Positions 1-10,090 are shown, counted from the first letter of the stretch. The stretch: DNA of 64,000 bases from Alphaproteobacteria bacterium (GCA_005884765.1 VAZV01000144.1:1-64000); one strand, 5' to 3'. The notes: generated by a model from the sequence alone, not told the origin. Numbers and translations are program-made.

Positions 1-1196
<1,196 letters not shown>

Positions 1197-1252
1197 TCAG
1201 CAGTCCTAATCTTGGTTAGCGCCGTGCGTCGCCGCACCGTCGTTGGATTTCG

Positions 1253-1951
1253 TCAGTTAGAATTCGTGCCCGCTGCGCCGGCAGTCTTGTCGTCGTCCGC
1301 CATCCGGTATCGGACCAGGGTCTGGCTGCGCGACAGGAATGTCCTGCTCGCCGGGCCCGCGAGCAGCGCAGCATGTATCACATTTGACCGGCCCAGTGCC
1401 AAATCCAATTGTGCTGATGTCAGCGCGGTGACGATCGGAAATCCCCCGGATTTACCAATATTTCCAGGATTTTGGCGCGCCAACGCATCCAATTTGCGGA
1501 TTCCGTCGCCCGCCCCGTCGCAAGCATGGATCAGGGCCGCGACCGAAGCCTGGGGGCGCGGTCCCGCCAGGGCGGCCTCAACCTTGCCGAATCCGGAAAC
1601 GACCTGGCCGGCTTTGGCGGCGATCGCGATCGCGTCGATTGTGCTCTGCACCAGCAGGGCTTCCGTATCGTCGGCAAGCGTTGCCGCCGCGCGGACGTCA
1701 CGTTTGAAACCCCTCGTAAAATGGTTACGCCGGACCGCTTCCGCAACCGCGCGGTGCGAAGCGGAGACCCAAAGGCCGCGGCCGGGAAGCTTGCGCTTGA
1801 GGTCCGGAACCACCTCGCCCGACGGCGAGACGACGAACCGGATCAGTTCGTCGATCGGCCGGACCTTGCGGCTGACCGCGCACATCCGCACCGTCGCGGA
1901 CTTCTCGGTCCGCGGTCCGCTGTCGAGATCGGGATCAGCAATGGCAAGCAT
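1253..1951 (-). CDS. ylxR: YlxR (DUF448) RNA-binding protein fused to an L7Ae-like domain
   Basis: 232 residues. Residues about 20-95 form the YlxR/DUF448 domain (RMCAVSRKVRPIDELIRFV, then LPGRGLWVSASH), a small nucleic-acid-binding fold almost always encoded next to nusA. Residues about 110-210 resemble an L7Ae/L30e-type RNA-binding domain (LVQSTIDAIAIAAKAGQVV, then GFPIVTALTSAQLDLALGR), a fusion common in Rhizobiales. The cysteine pair often seen in the YlxR N-terminal motif is reduced to one Cys here. The gene lies 17 nt after nusA and 56 nt before infB, so co-transcription is very likely. A role in ribosome, transcription or RNase P-related RNA binding is inferred from family and context only. 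Confidence 0.9.
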   Translation of the reverse strand: MLAIADPDLDSGPRTEKSATVRMCAVSRKVRPIDELIRFVVSPSGEVVPDLKRKLPGRGLWVSASHRAVAEAVRRNHFTRGFKRDVRAAATLADDTEALLVQSTIDAIAIAAKAGQVVSGFGKVEAALAGPRPQASVAALIHACDGAGDGIRKLDALARQNPGNIGKSGGFPIVTALTSAQLDLALGRSNVIHAALLAGPASRTFLSRSQTLVRYRMADDDKTAGAAGTNSN

Positions 1952-1968
1952 ACGGGCGACATGGCTCC

Positions 1969-3579
1969 TTAAACCGGTTGATCTTCGGCGGCCTCGGCCG
2001 GCTCGGATTCCTTGGCGAGATCGGCCTCGGTGATCCAGCCGGCGATGACGCGCGCCTGCATGATCATGCGTTCGGCGTCGTCGCGCGAGGTCTCGATGCC
2101 ATCGAGGATGCCGGCATGCTTGGTCGGCTCGCTTCCTTCCTTGCGCTCGGTCCAGCCCACCAGATCGTCGGTGGCGCAGCCAGCCAGGTCCTCGACGCTC
2201 TTGATGTCGTTCTCGCCGAACTTTACCAGCATCTTCGAAGTCACGCCGGGGACCGCCTTGAGCGCGTCCTCCACGCCAAGTTCCTTGCGCTTGGTTTCGA
2301 GCTCACCTTCAAGCTGCTCAAGGTATTCGCGGGCCCGGTTCTGCAGTTCGGTGGCGGTTTCATCATCGAAACCTTCGATCCCGGCCAGCTCCTTGGCGTC
2401 GACCAGCGCGAGTTCCTCGACCGACGTAAAGCCTTCCGACGCCAGCAACTGTCCGACGACTTCATCGACATTGAGCGCTTCCATGAACACCCGGGTCGAG
2501 TTTTCGAAATCGGCCTGGCGGCGCTCGGATTCTTCCTGCTCGGTGAGAATGTCGATGTCCCAGCCGGTCAATTGCGAGGCAAGACGTACATTCTGGCCGC
2601 GGCGTCCGATCGCCAGCGAAAGCTGGTTATTGGTGTCGGGAACGACGACCTCGATCCGCTCGCGGTCTTCGTCGATCACGACCTTGGCGACTTCGGCCGG
2701 CGCCAGCGCGTTGACGACGAAGGTCGCGATGTCGGGGGACCACGGAATGATGTCGATCTTTTCGCCCTGCAGCTCGTTCACCACGGCCTGCACGCGCGAG
2801 CCGCGCATGCCGACGCAGGCGCCGACCGGATCGACCGAGGAATCCCGCGAAATCACCCCGATCTTCGCGCGCGAGCCGGGATCGCGGGCCACTGCCTTGA
2901 TCTCGACGATCCCGTCATAGATTTCCGGTACTTCCTGGGCGAACAGTTTCGCCATGAATTGCGGGTGGGTGCGCGAGAGGAAGATCTGCGGGCCGCGCGT
3001 CTCGCGCCGCACGTCAAAAATATAGGCGCGAACGCGGTCGCCGTTGCGGAACACCTCGCGCGGCAGCATTTCGTCGCGCCGCACGATGGCTTCGCCGCGG
3101 CCGAGATCGACGATAACGCTGCCATATTCGACGCGCTTGACGATGCCGTTGACGATGTCGCCGATGCGGTCCTTGAATTCCTGGTATTGCCGGTCGCGCT
3201 CGGCCTCGCGCACCTTCTGCACGATCACCTGCTTGGCCGATTGCGCGGCGATGCGGCCATATTCCAGCGGCGGCAGCGTGTCGGCGATGGTGTCCCCGAT
3301 CTGCGCGCCCGGATTGGCTCTGCGCGCATCTTCCAGCGAAATCTGGTTCGCCGAGTTCTCGACATGCTCGACCACCAGCATGTGGCGCGACAGCCGCAGT
3401 TCGCCCTTCTTGGCGTCGATTTCGGCGTGCACGTCCGTTTCGCTGCCGTAGCGGGCCCGCGCTGCCTTGGCGATGGCGTCTTCCATCGCCGCGATGACGA
3501 TGCCGCGATCGATCGACTTCTCGCGCGCAACCGCGTCCGCGATCTGCAGCAGTTCGAGTTTGTTGGCGCTGACTGCCAT
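1969..3579 (-). CDS. nusA: Transcription termination/antitermination protein NusA
   Basis: 536 residues, normal for an alphaproteobacterial NusA. It binds RNA polymerase and nascent RNA to control pausing, termination and antitermination. Domains in order: N-terminal RNAP-binding domain (1-about 130, MAVSANKLELLQIADAVARE), S1 domain (about 135-200, GIVKRVEYGSVIVDLGRGEA), tandem KH domains (about 205-345, with AIGRRGQNVRLASQLTGWDI in KH2), and two C-terminal helix-hairpin-helix acidic repeats (about 365-420 and 430-500, VEELALVDAKELAGIEGFDD and LKAVPGVTSKMLVKFGENDI). The ATG at 3579 is 3 nt after the rimP stop codon, which suggests translational coupling. The reading frame is intact. Confidence 0.97.
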   Translation of the reverse strand: MAVSANKLELLQIADAVAREKSIDRGIVIAAMEDAIAKAARARYGSETDVHAEIDAKKGELRLSRHMLVVEHVENSANQISLEDARRANPGAQIGDTIADTLPPLEYGRIAAQSAKQVIVQKVREAERDRQYQEFKDRIGDIVNGIVKRVEYGSVIVDLGRGEAIVRRDEMLPREVFRNGDRVRAYIFDVRRETRGPQIFLSRTHPQFMAKLFAQEVPEIYDGIVEIKAVARDPGSRAKIGVISRDSSVDPVGACVGMRGSRVQAVVNELQGEKIDIIPWSPDIATFVVNALAPAEVAKVVIDEDRERIEVVVPDTNNQLSLAIGRRGQNVRLASQLTGWDIDILTEQEESERRQADFENSTRVFMEALNVDEVVGQLLASEGFTSVEELALVDAKELAGIEGFDDETATELQNRAREYLEQLEGELETKRKELGVEDALKAVPGVTSKMLVKFGENDIKSVEDLAGCATDDLVGWTERKEGSEPTKHAGILDGIETSRDDAERMIMQARVIAGWITEADLAKESEPAEAAEDQPV

Positions 3580-3582
3580 GGC

Positions 3583-4242
3583 CTAGTCTCCTTCGGTAGG
3601 ATCGGATGCGCCTCTGCGCGTTTTCTCTGCGGCGAGGCGGTGTTGTTTGGTGTTTTTTGGAGCCGGCTTTTTCTGCGGCTTCGGCTTCGCGTGCGGCGGG
3701 GGCGGCGGCTCGAGCCCGAGATTGCGCTTGAGCTCACGTTCCGCAGTCTTGCCACGCCGCATCGATTCCGCAATCAGCTCGTCGGTCAAAACCAGCCTTG
3801 CCTCCGCGATATCCTCCATCGCCAGCAACGTGTCGGCATCTTCGCCCGGGCGTGTGTCATCGCGATGTAAGCGCACCGCCTGACCTTCGACGCCCGCGAG
3901 CGTGCCGCGGAACCGCTTGCGGCCTTGATGGGCAACCGCCATCTCGATTTTCACGAGGTGGCCGGCATAGCGTTCGAAGTCGGAGCGGCGCACCAGCGGC
4001 CGGTCGATTCCCGGCGAGGAAATTTCCAGCCGGTAGGCGCGGTCGATCGGATCGGCAATGTCGAGCACGGGAGAAAGCGCACGCGAAATCGCCTCGCAGT
4101 CCTCGATCTGCATCGATCCGTCCGGCCGCTCCGCCATGATCTGGACGGTGCAGCCGGCCTCGCCCGAAATCCTGATCCGGACCAGCCGGTAGCCCATGCC
4201 CTGCAGCACCGGCGTTGCGACCGCCGACACCCGCGCGGCCAT
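3583..4242 (-). CDS. rimP: Ribosome maturation factor RimP
   Basis: RimP assists 30S subunit maturation and classically opens the nusA-infB operon. The core is clear: [20 protein letters not shown], then [18 protein letters not shown], then [20 protein letters not shown]. The tail is long, Pro/Lys-rich and disordered-looking ([20 protein letters not shown]), typical of Bradyrhizobium homologues. I choose the ATG at 4242 ([18 protein letters not shown]) because the frame can only be extended upstream to a TTG at 4338 that sits in the T-tract of a terminator-like hairpin. Homologues often carry about 20 extra N-terminal residues, so the start is uncertain. It ends 3 nt before nusA. Confidence 0.9.
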   Translation of the reverse strand: MAARVSAVATPVLQGMGYRLVRIRISGEAGCTVQIMAERPDGSMQIEDCEAISRALSPVLDIADPIDRAYRLEISSPGIDRPLVRRSDFERYAGHLVKIEMAVAHQGRKRFRGTLAGVEGQAVRLHRDDTRPGEDADTLLAMEDIAEARLVLTDELIAESMRRGKTAERELKRNLGLEPPPPPHAKPKPQKKPAPKNTKQHRLAAEKTRRGASDPTEGD

Positions 4243-4341
4243 GCCGCGGTCTATCTTGCATTGGGTTGGCCGGGCCAAACGGTCCGGCTGCGCTAGCCAG
4301 AACGAGCTTGGGCTGCGCCGGGTCCGCTCAGGTAACAAAAA

Positions 4342-4367
4342 AGAGCGGGTCCCGGGGGGCCCACTCT
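4342..4367 (-). terminator. Rho-independent terminator or attenuator in the rimP leader
   Basis: On the minus strand, a hairpin with arms AGAGTGGGCCCC and GGGACCCGCTCT (one G-T pair and one mismatch) is followed directly by a run of T residues (4337-4342). That is an intrinsic-terminator layout. It lies about 100 nt upstream of the rimP start and points into the rimP-nusA operon. No minus-strand gene just upstream needs terminating, since the neighbour is transcribed the other way. It could therefore be an attenuator in the operon leader or a block to antisense transcription. Confidence 0.6.
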
Positions 4368-4531
4368 CAATACGCGATCGTATGAGAACCTTAAGTTGCC
4401 GTCGATATAGCGGTTTTGGCGCAATTCGGCAAGGCCTGGCGAGGCCAAACGATGCGATTTTGCCGCCCTAGCGCTGCGCTTTCGAACCTAACGCTTCCTT
4501 CACGAAGCCCGCCTAAATTGCACACAATCTG

Positions 4532-5665
4532 GTGTCCCCGAACGTCTTGAGCAGCGCCAATTTAAGCGACGCGCCGGTTTTGAGTGTGTTGATGACAGCT
4601 GTCACGTCGCTGATCCCCGGGCTCGATGAGATCGTCCGGCATGGCGATCCCCAGCGCCGCACCGAGGCCGCGCGGGCGATCGCGGAGCTGTTCTTCCAGG
4701 ACGCTGCGAGGCTCAAATCCGATCACGTCGATCTGATCGACAGCTTGCTGATCGATCTCGTTCCGCACGCCGAGCTCGCCGCGCGCGTCGAGCTTGCCGA
4801 GCGAATGTCGCTGATCGCCAACGCGCCGCGCGCGCTGGTCGGGCAACTCGCGCGCGACAACGAAATCACGATTGCCGGGCCGCTGTTGCGCCGCTCGTCC
4901 GTCATCGACGAGCAAGGGCTGATCGAGATCGCGGGCATCAAGGGCCAGGGTCATCTGCTGGCGATGTCGGAGCGGCCGACACTCTCGACCGGTCTCACCG
5001 ACGTGCTGGTGCGCCGCGGCGACCGCGACGTGGTCAGGCGCGCCGCCGGCAATTCCGGGGCGCATTTTTCCCAAAGCGGATATTCGGCGCTGATCCAGCG
5101 CGCCGGCCAGGACGGCGTCCTGACGCTCAAGATCGGTCAAAGAGACGATCTGTCCAGTGAACGATTGAAGGAGCTGTTGGCAGGATCGATCGATGTCGTC
5201 CGCCGGCGCCTATTCGAGGTGGTCAAGCCCGCGCGACAGGCGGCGATCAAGCAAGCGATGGTGGAAATTTCCGGTGCGCCCGAGCAGGTCGAAAACCGCC
5301 GCGACTTCATGCCGGCGCAGCGCACGGTGCTGGCGCTGCATCGCGACGGCTATCTCAACGAAGGCGCGCTGCTCGGTTTCGCAAAGAGCCATCGATACGA
5401 GGAATCGGTCGCGGCGCTGTCGGCGCTGTCGGGCGTGAAGATCGCGATGCTGGACCGCCTGATCTCGGGCGACCGCCAGGACCCGATCCTCATCGTCGGC
5501 AAGACCATCGGCCTCGAATGGGCCACGGTGCGCGCGCTTCTGCTGTTGCGGCTCGGGCCAAACCGCATACCGGCGGCGGCCGACATCGAGGCGGCGCGTG
5601 CGAACTTTGCGCGGCTCATGCCATCGACCGCCGAGCGCGTGGTGAATTTCTGGAAGAGCCGCTAA
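4532..5665 (+). CDS. DUF2336 domain-containing protein
   Basis: About 377 residues from a GTG at 4532; an ATG at 4592 (MTAVTSLIPGLDEIVRHGDP) matches the usual family start and may be the true one. The protein is almost entirely helical and repeat-like, starting with HGDPQRRTEAARAIAELFF, and lacks signal peptide or membrane segments. DUF2336 proteins are widespread in Bradyrhizobium and relatives. Their molecular role is unknown to me; HEAT-like helical repeats would suit protein-protein interaction. The gene stands alone on the plus strand between the rimP operon and trmB. Its TAA stop lies in the end of an intergenic palindromic repeat. Confidence 0.8.
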   Translation: MSPNVLSSANLSDAPVLSVLMTAVTSLIPGLDEIVRHGDPQRRTEAARAIAELFFQDAARLKSDHVDLIDSLLIDLVPHAELAARVELAERMSLIANAPRALVGQLARDNEITIAGPLLRRSSVIDEQGLIEIAGIKGQGHLLAMSERPTLSTGLTDVLVRRGDRDVVRRAAGNSGAHFSQSGYSALIQRAGQDGVLTLKIGQRDDLSSERLKELLAGSIDVVRRRLFEVVKPARQAAIKQAMVEISGAPEQVENRRDFMPAQRTVLALHRDGYLNEGALLGFAKSHRYEESVAALSALSGVKIAMLDRLISGDRQDPILIVGKTIGLEWATVRALLLLRLGPNRIPAAADIEAARANFARLMPSTAERVVNFWKSR

Positions 5666-5766
5666 AGCGGGATGACTTTTCTTCGAAACGTCATCCCGCT
5701 CTATGCTTTTGTCTGAACATGATCTTCTTCGGAAAACCGGTGCCCACTTCTCCGGATCATGCTTTA
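5663..5766. repeat. Intergenic palindromic repeat, family A copy 1 (shortened)
   Basis: The element fills the whole gap between two convergent genes and supplies both stop codons (TAA at 5663-5665 and the trmB stop at 5764-5766). It contains a hairpin GCGGGATGAC/GTCATCCCGC (about 5668-5699), a linker, then a module whose ends pair as GATCATGCT with AACATGATC. Compared with the copies at 49412, 55849 and 63836, the inner CAAACGCG/CGCGTTTG hairpin is missing. The position suggests a bidirectional terminator. Confidence 0.85.
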
Positions 5767-6507
5767 GCCGATCTTGCGAAACCGCAAGTAAGCCGCGACG
5801 CGGCCTTCGCGCTCGGCTTTGCGGCCGTAGCGGGTCATGGTGTAGCCGTCCCACGGCAAGCGCCAATCGCTGGCGCGCTCGGCCATCCAGATGAAATCGG
5901 GCGAGCGTTGCAGATGCGCTAGCGTCCAGGCGCAATAGTCGGCGATGTCGCTGACGAAACGGAATTCGCCATCACCTTTCAGGGCACGCGCCATCGCAGC
6001 AACGGTCGCGTCTTGCACGAAGCGCCGCTTCCAATGCCGCCGTTTCGGCCATGGATCGGGATGGATCAGCTCGATGCGCTTGAGCGAGCACGCCGGCACC
6101 CATGCCAAGAGCTCGATGGCGTCGCCCGCGAACAGGCGGATGTTGCCGATGTTGTGGGCCTCGATCTGGGTCAGGATCTTGGCCATGCCGTTGATATAGG
6201 GCTCGCAGCCGATAAAACCGTTATTTGGAAAAGCCAGCGCCTGCGCGATCAGATGTTCGCCGCCGCCAAATCCAATTTCCAGATTGACTGCATCGGCGCG
6301 CGGATCGAACAGATCGGCAAGATCGGACGGCGCGGGGCTTGCGATATCGAGCGCCAGGCGCGGCAAAAGCTTTTCAATCAGATCGGCCTGGTGCGAACGC
6401 AGCCGGTGCCCCTTGCGGCGGCCGAAGAATGCGCCGTGCGCATGGCCGGCAGCGCCATCATCGGATGGCGCGCTGCGCGGAGCGCCATCGCGGTGTGCAA
6501 CGCTCAT
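5764..6507 (-). CDS. trmB: tRNA (guanine-N7-)-methyltransferase
   Basis: TrmB makes m7G46 in the tRNA variable loop using SAM. From ATG 6507 (MSVAHRDGAPRSAPSDD) the protein is 247 residues. The SAM-binding motif NLEIGFGGGEHLIAQALAFP and the signature RIELIHPDPWPKRRHWKRRF are clear, as is the C-terminal WRLPWDGYTMTRYGRKAERE. A longer frame reaches back to 6615 but its extra 36 residues look non-coding. In Rhizobiales trmB normally follows metK, which makes SAM; here metK is absent and the next upstream gene is the XRE regulator. The stop codon lies inside a family A repeat. Confidence 0.93.
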   Translation of the reverse strand: MSVAHRDGAPRSAPSDDGAAGHAHGAFFGRRKGHRLRSHQADLIEKLLPRLALDIASPAPSDLADLFDPRADAVNLEIGFGGGEHLIAQALAFPNNGFIGCEPYINGMAKILTQIEAHNIGNIRLFAGDAIELLAWVPACSLKRIELIHPDPWPKRRHWKRRFVQDATVAAMARALKGDGEFRFVSDIADYCAWTLAHLQRSPDFIWMAERASDWRLPWDGYTMTRYGRKAEREGRVAAYLRFRKIG

Positions 6508-6590
6508 CGCGGCGTCTGATACAGCCGGTACAACAGCCGGGCGCGCGCGATCATGTCTGTGCCATTGCCAGGGACCATGGCCATTGTCAT
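6504..6590 (-). CDS. Possible 28-residue leader ORF upstream of trmB
   Basis: A short minus-strand frame (MTMAMVPGNGTDMIARARLL, then YRLYQTPR) ends in TGA that overlaps the trmB ATG as ATGA, a common translational-coupling layout. It may be a coupling peptide or simply leader sequence. I know no homologue. It does not resemble the MetK C-terminus, so it is not a metK remnant. Confidence 0.25.
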   Translation of the reverse strand: MTMAMVPGNGTDMIARARLLYRLYQTPR

Positions 6591-6654
6591 GCCCCCGCGC
6601 CGCCGGGCGCGTCAATGGTATTGAAGCTTGGGATATTGAAGCTTGAAGTTCGCC

Positions 6655-7071
6655 TCACACCTTGTCGGCTAGCTCGCGCGCGGCGATCTGCTCGACCAGA
6701 TCGACAATGCTGCGGCGGAGCTTGGCGTCCGTGATGCGCGTAAACGCGCGGGTCAGCGCCAGTCCTTCCGAGGTCGCGAGAAAATCGGAAACGTAAGCCG
6801 GTGAGGTGCCTTCGCTAAAACCATCGACGCTTACGGTGCCGCGCGGTCCGCCCTCGAACAGAAACGAGACCGGGACCTGGAGGATTTCCGAGATCTGCTG
6901 GATGCGGCTGGCGCCGACCCGGTTGGTGCCTTTCTCGTATTTTTGAATTTGCTGGAAGGTTAGGCCCAAGGCCTCGCCGAGCTTTTCCTGGCTCATTCCC
7001 AGCATGATGCGGCGCATGCGCACGCGACTGCCGACATATTTGTCAACAGGGTCGGGCGCTTTGGTCGACAT
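6655..7071 (-). CDS. XRE-family transcriptional regulator (PhrR-like)
   Basis: 138 residues from ATG 7071, which has AGGAG at good spacing upstream; a TTG two codons earlier would be an alternative. Residues about 10-68 form a Cro/CI-type HTH (SRVRMRRIMLGMSQEKLGEA, then LTFQQIQKYEKGTNRVGASR). The C-terminal 65 residues are typical of the rhizobial PhrR/XRE group encoded next to lnt and metK (FLATSEGLALTRAFTRITDA, then IVDLVEQIAARELADKV). Targets are unknown; related proteins have been linked to stress or pH response, but I cannot assign that here. About 290 nt of non-coding DNA precede it, long enough for a regulated promoter. Confidence 0.88.
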   Translation of the reverse strand: MSTKAPDPVDKYVGSRVRMRRIMLGMSQEKLGEALGLTFQQIQKYEKGTNRVGASRIQQISEILQVPVSFLFEGGPRGTVSVDGFSEGTSPAYVSDFLATSEGLALTRAFTRITDAKLRRSIVDLVEQIAARELADKV

Positions 7072-7363
7072 CTCCAAACACTCCTAAAGGCCTGGGGATG
7101 AGGCATGCCAACAGGACGCATGCCGCAGACACCAACACCGTCAAATCTTGCTCGGAGGTCGGGAAAGGACTGGGGAAAATTTGAGCAATGAACTGATCGG
7201 ATTTTTGTGGGGCGAAGAATGCGAACGGCATTGCCGGTCTGTCAACTGCAGGAATTTCGTCGAGCAACCGGAAAAAAGCCCGAATATGCGATCAGCCCCC
7301 GAGTCCGAATTTCGCCGCGCCGGGCCGCCGCCGCCGTTTGCGAGCTTTCGAGCGCCACGCTCG

Positions 7364-8974
7364 TCAGCGCCGCTTCGCGACCCGTCGGCGAACAACGAAG
7401 ATCAGGGCACCCGCGACGAGGATGGCGGCGGGAATATCGCCGAAGCGCGCGTAGATGGTCGGCGCAATCGCCGCCGGCAGCGTGGAATCCAGCACGCCCT
7501 CAACGCCAAGACCGAGCCGCGCGACAATCCGCCCCAGCGGATCGATCACCGCGGAAATGCCGGTGTTTGCGGCGCGAACGACCGGCAATCCCTGCTCGAC
7601 CGCCCGCAGCCGTGCTTGCTGCAAATGTTGGTAGGGACCAGTCGAGATGCCAAACCAGCCGTCATTGGTCAGATTGACGATCCAGCCCGGTCGGTCGTTG
7701 TGCGTGGCAATGTCGGCGGGAAAAATCGCTTCGTAACAGATCAAGGGTAGCGCCCGCGGGGCACCCGGTATCGCCATCGTCCGCCGCACCGTGCCCGGAA
7801 TGAAACCGCCCTGAATCTTGGTGAGCTGCACGAAGCCGAGTTTTTCCATCAAATCCTGAAACGGCAGGAATTCGCCGAACGGCACCAGATGCAGCTTGTC
7901 GTAGATCGATTCCACGCTGCCGTCGTGGTCGATCACGTAAACCGAATTATAGGCGCGCGTGACTCTGGTCCCGGGCGGCAGATCGGGCGCCCGGACCGAA
8001 CCGGTGATCAGGGTGGTGCCCTTGGGCAGGAGATCGGCAATTTGCGCCATCGCATCGGCTTCGCGGGTCAGGAAAAACGGAAATGCCGATTCCGGCCAGA
8101 TCAGGATGTTGGCGTCGCGCACGCCGGTCGACTGCGGTCCCGACGCACGATCGGACAGCGTCAAATATTTCTGCATCACCGCCGCCTTGGCGGAATAGTT
8201 GAATTTTTCGTCCTGTTGCAGATTGGGTTGCATGATCCGCAGCTTGGCGTTGACAACCGTCAAGGTCGGATGCTGCGACAGCCGGATGATGCCGAAGCTG
8301 CCCATCGCGATCAGCACGGCGATGGATGTGACTAGCGCGATCCATGGCTTTCGTCCGCGCGAGCTGCCATCGATCAGTGCGGCGGGGCTTGCGAAAATCG
8401 CCACGGCCAGGAATGTCATGCCCCACAGACCGATCAGCGAGGCCGTCTGCGCCAGCGCCAGCGGCTCCGACAGCGCGTAGCCGAATGCATTCCACGGAAA
8501 GCCCGTGAGCACCTGGCCGCGCAGCCATTCGGCGACCGTGAGGCTGATAGCGAGCGCGATCACGCGCGAGGCGTCGCGGGTCCAGAGCAGGCGCGCCAGC
8601 GCAAAGCCTAACGCCGTGAATAGCGCCAGATAGGCGGGCAGTCCCAATATCGCGAACGGCAACAGCCACGCGAAGGTCGATGCATCGACCAGGAAGGCGT
8701 AGCCGATCCAGTACAATCCGAACACGAAGTAACCGAGGCCGAACCACCAGCCCGACATCGCCGCCGCCGGCACGCCGCGCCACCTGCCCGCGGCGGCGCC
8801 GTCGATCAGCCAGACCACCACCGGAAACGTCAGGAACAGCACCGGCCACGCATTGAATGGCGCCATTGCAAGCACCGACAATGCGCCGGCCAACAGCGCA
8901 ATGGCTGCGCGCCTCCATCCCCAGGTCAGGATGACCGCCAGAGGCGCCGCGCGAAGCTTGTCTGCTATTTTCAC
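7364..8974 (-). CDS. lnt: Apolipoprotein N-acyltransferase
   Basis: 536 residues. It transfers the third acyl chain onto the N-terminal Cys of lipoproteins in the inner membrane. An N-terminal block of about six to seven hydrophobic helices (residues 15-230) is followed by a carbon-nitrogen hydrolase domain (about 240-500) and one last membrane helix (IYARFGDIPAAILVAGALIF). The catalytic triad is visible: Glu295 in LIWPESAFPF, Lys360 in SIYDKLHLVPFGEF and Cys413 in LICYEAIFP. The start overlaps the end of the upstream corC gene by 4 nt, so the two are probably translationally coupled. Confidence 0.96.
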   Translation of the reverse strand: MKIADKLRAAPLAVILTWGWRRAAIALLAGALSVLAMAPFNAWPVLFLTFPVVVWLIDGAAAGRWRGVPAAAMSGWWFGLGYFVFGLYWIGYAFLVDASTFAWLLPFAILGLPAYLALFTALGFALARLLWTRDASRVIALAISLTVAEWLRGQVLTGFPWNAFGYALSEPLALAQTASLIGLWGMTFLAVAIFASPAALIDGSSRGRKPWIALVTSIAVLIAMGSFGIIRLSQHPTLTVVNAKLRIMQPNLQQDEKFNYSAKAAVMQKYLTLSDRASGPQSTGVRDANILIWPESAFPFFLTREADAMAQIADLLPKGTTLITGSVRAPDLPPGTRVTRAYNSVYVIDHDGSVESIYDKLHLVPFGEFLPFQDLMEKLGFVQLTKIQGGFIPGTVRRTMAIPGAPRALPLICYEAIFPADIATHNDRPGWIVNLTNDGWFGISTGPYQHLQQARLRAVEQGLPVVRAANTGISAVIDPLGRIVARLGLGVEGVLDSTLPAAIAPTIYARFGDIPAAILVAGALIFVVRRRVAKRR

Positions 8975-10089
8975 TGCGAGCCGGCTCCATCGCTGGCTGG
9001 CGGGCTCGAACTGTCGGAGCCCGGCGTCTGGCCAGCTTCCGGCGGCACCTCGCGGCGGCGGTTCTCGCGCTGGGTTCGCAGCGTGGGGCGCTCCTTGCGC
9101 GTAGCGATACGCAGGCGCTTCACCCGCCGCGGATCGGCATCCAGCACCTCGACTTCGAAATTGCCGGGACCGGAAATGACCTCGCCGCGAACCGGCAGGC
9201 GGCCGACATGGCTGACGAGATAGCCGCCGAGCGTCTCCACCTCTTCGCCGGCCTCGCCGGTCACGAAATCCTCGCCGATCACGGAGCGGACGTCGTCGAG
9301 GCTGGCGCGGGCGTCGGCGATGAAGGAATTGTCCATCTGCCGCACGATCGAGGGCGGCTCGTCGCTGTCGTGCTCGTCGTCGATCTCGCCGACAATCTGC
9401 TCGACGATGTCCTCGATCGAGACCAGGCCATCGGTCCCGCCATATTCGTCCACCACCAGCGCGAGGTGGATGCGCGAGGCCTGCATCTGCGCCAGCAGAT
9501 CGATCGCGCGCATCGACGGCGGCACGTAAAGCAATTTCCGGATGATGTTGGCGTCCGCAAGCGGCAGCGCCAAATCGACGGCGCGCAGATCGAGGCCGGC
9601 GGGGAAAGGCTTTTTGCGTCTTGCCTTGGCGGCCTCGGGCACGCGCGCTTTTGCGGTCATGAACGCCAGAAGATCGCGGATATGAACGATGCCCTCGGGA
9701 TCGTCGAGGGTCTCGTGGTAGACCACAAGCCGCGAATGTGCCGCGCTCTCGAACAGGTCCATCAGTTCGCCGAGCGGAATGTCGCGCTTCACGGCCACGA
9801 TGTCGGCGCGGTGCACCATGACGTCGGCGATGCGCCGCTCATGCAGGCCGAGGATATTGCGCAGCATGGTGCGCTCGACCGCGGTGAAGCCGGCGTCATC
9901 GGGGGTAGAGGCATCGAGCACGACCTGCAGGTCGTCGCGGACCGATCCCGCTTTCCATCCGAACAGCGTGCGGATGGCGCGGCTGAGCCAGCCTTCGGCT
10001 ACGCGTCGCGTGGCGTCGCCGGGCCGCACCACCGCCGGCAGATTGCGCGTATTGCGGGGATTGTCGTGGGTCGGTTCGGAGTCGATCAT
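8971..10089 (-). CDS. CorC/HlyC-type CBS-domain protein (hemolysin C homologue)
   Basis: 373 residues from ATG 10089 (MIDSEPTHDNPRNTRNLPAV). The protein has an N-terminal acidic segment, a pair of CBS domains (residues about 85-245, including ERRIADVMVHRADIVAVKRD and VPPSMRAIDLLAQMQASRIH) with the family signature VVDEYGGTDGLVSIEDIVEQ, and a C-terminal CorC_HlyC transporter-associated domain (about 265-345, ETLGGYLVSHVGRLPVRGEV). It lacks the transmembrane domain of the larger CNNM/CorB proteins. In E. coli the neighbour of ybeY is YbeX (CorC); a role in magnesium/cobalt homeostasis or ribosome biogenesis is by homology only. The order phoH-ybeY-corC-lnt is conserved. Confidence 0.9.
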   Translation of the reverse strand: MIDSEPTHDNPRNTRNLPAVVRPGDATRRVAEGWLSRAIRTLFGWKAGSVRDDLQVVLDASTPDDAGFTAVERTMLRNILGLHERRIADVMVHRADIVAVKRDIPLGELMDLFESAAHSRLVVYHETLDDPEGIVHIRDLLAFMTAKARVPEAAKARRKKPFPAGLDLRAVDLALPLADANIIRKLLYVPPSMRAIDLLAQMQASRIHLALVVDEYGGTDGLVSIEDIVEQIVGEIDDEHDSDEPPSIVRQMDNSFIADARASLDDVRSVIGEDFVTGEAGEEVETLGGYLVSHVGRLPVRGEVISGPGNFEVEVLDADPRRVKRLRIATRKERPTLRTQRENRRREVPPEAGQTPGSDSSSPPASDGAGSQ

Positions 10090-10090
10090 C

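Noticed and set aside
1978..3870. 630-codon plus-strand frame over nusA and rimP
   Set aside because: Antisense shadow: nusA on the other strand shows S1, KH and HhH motifs throughout.
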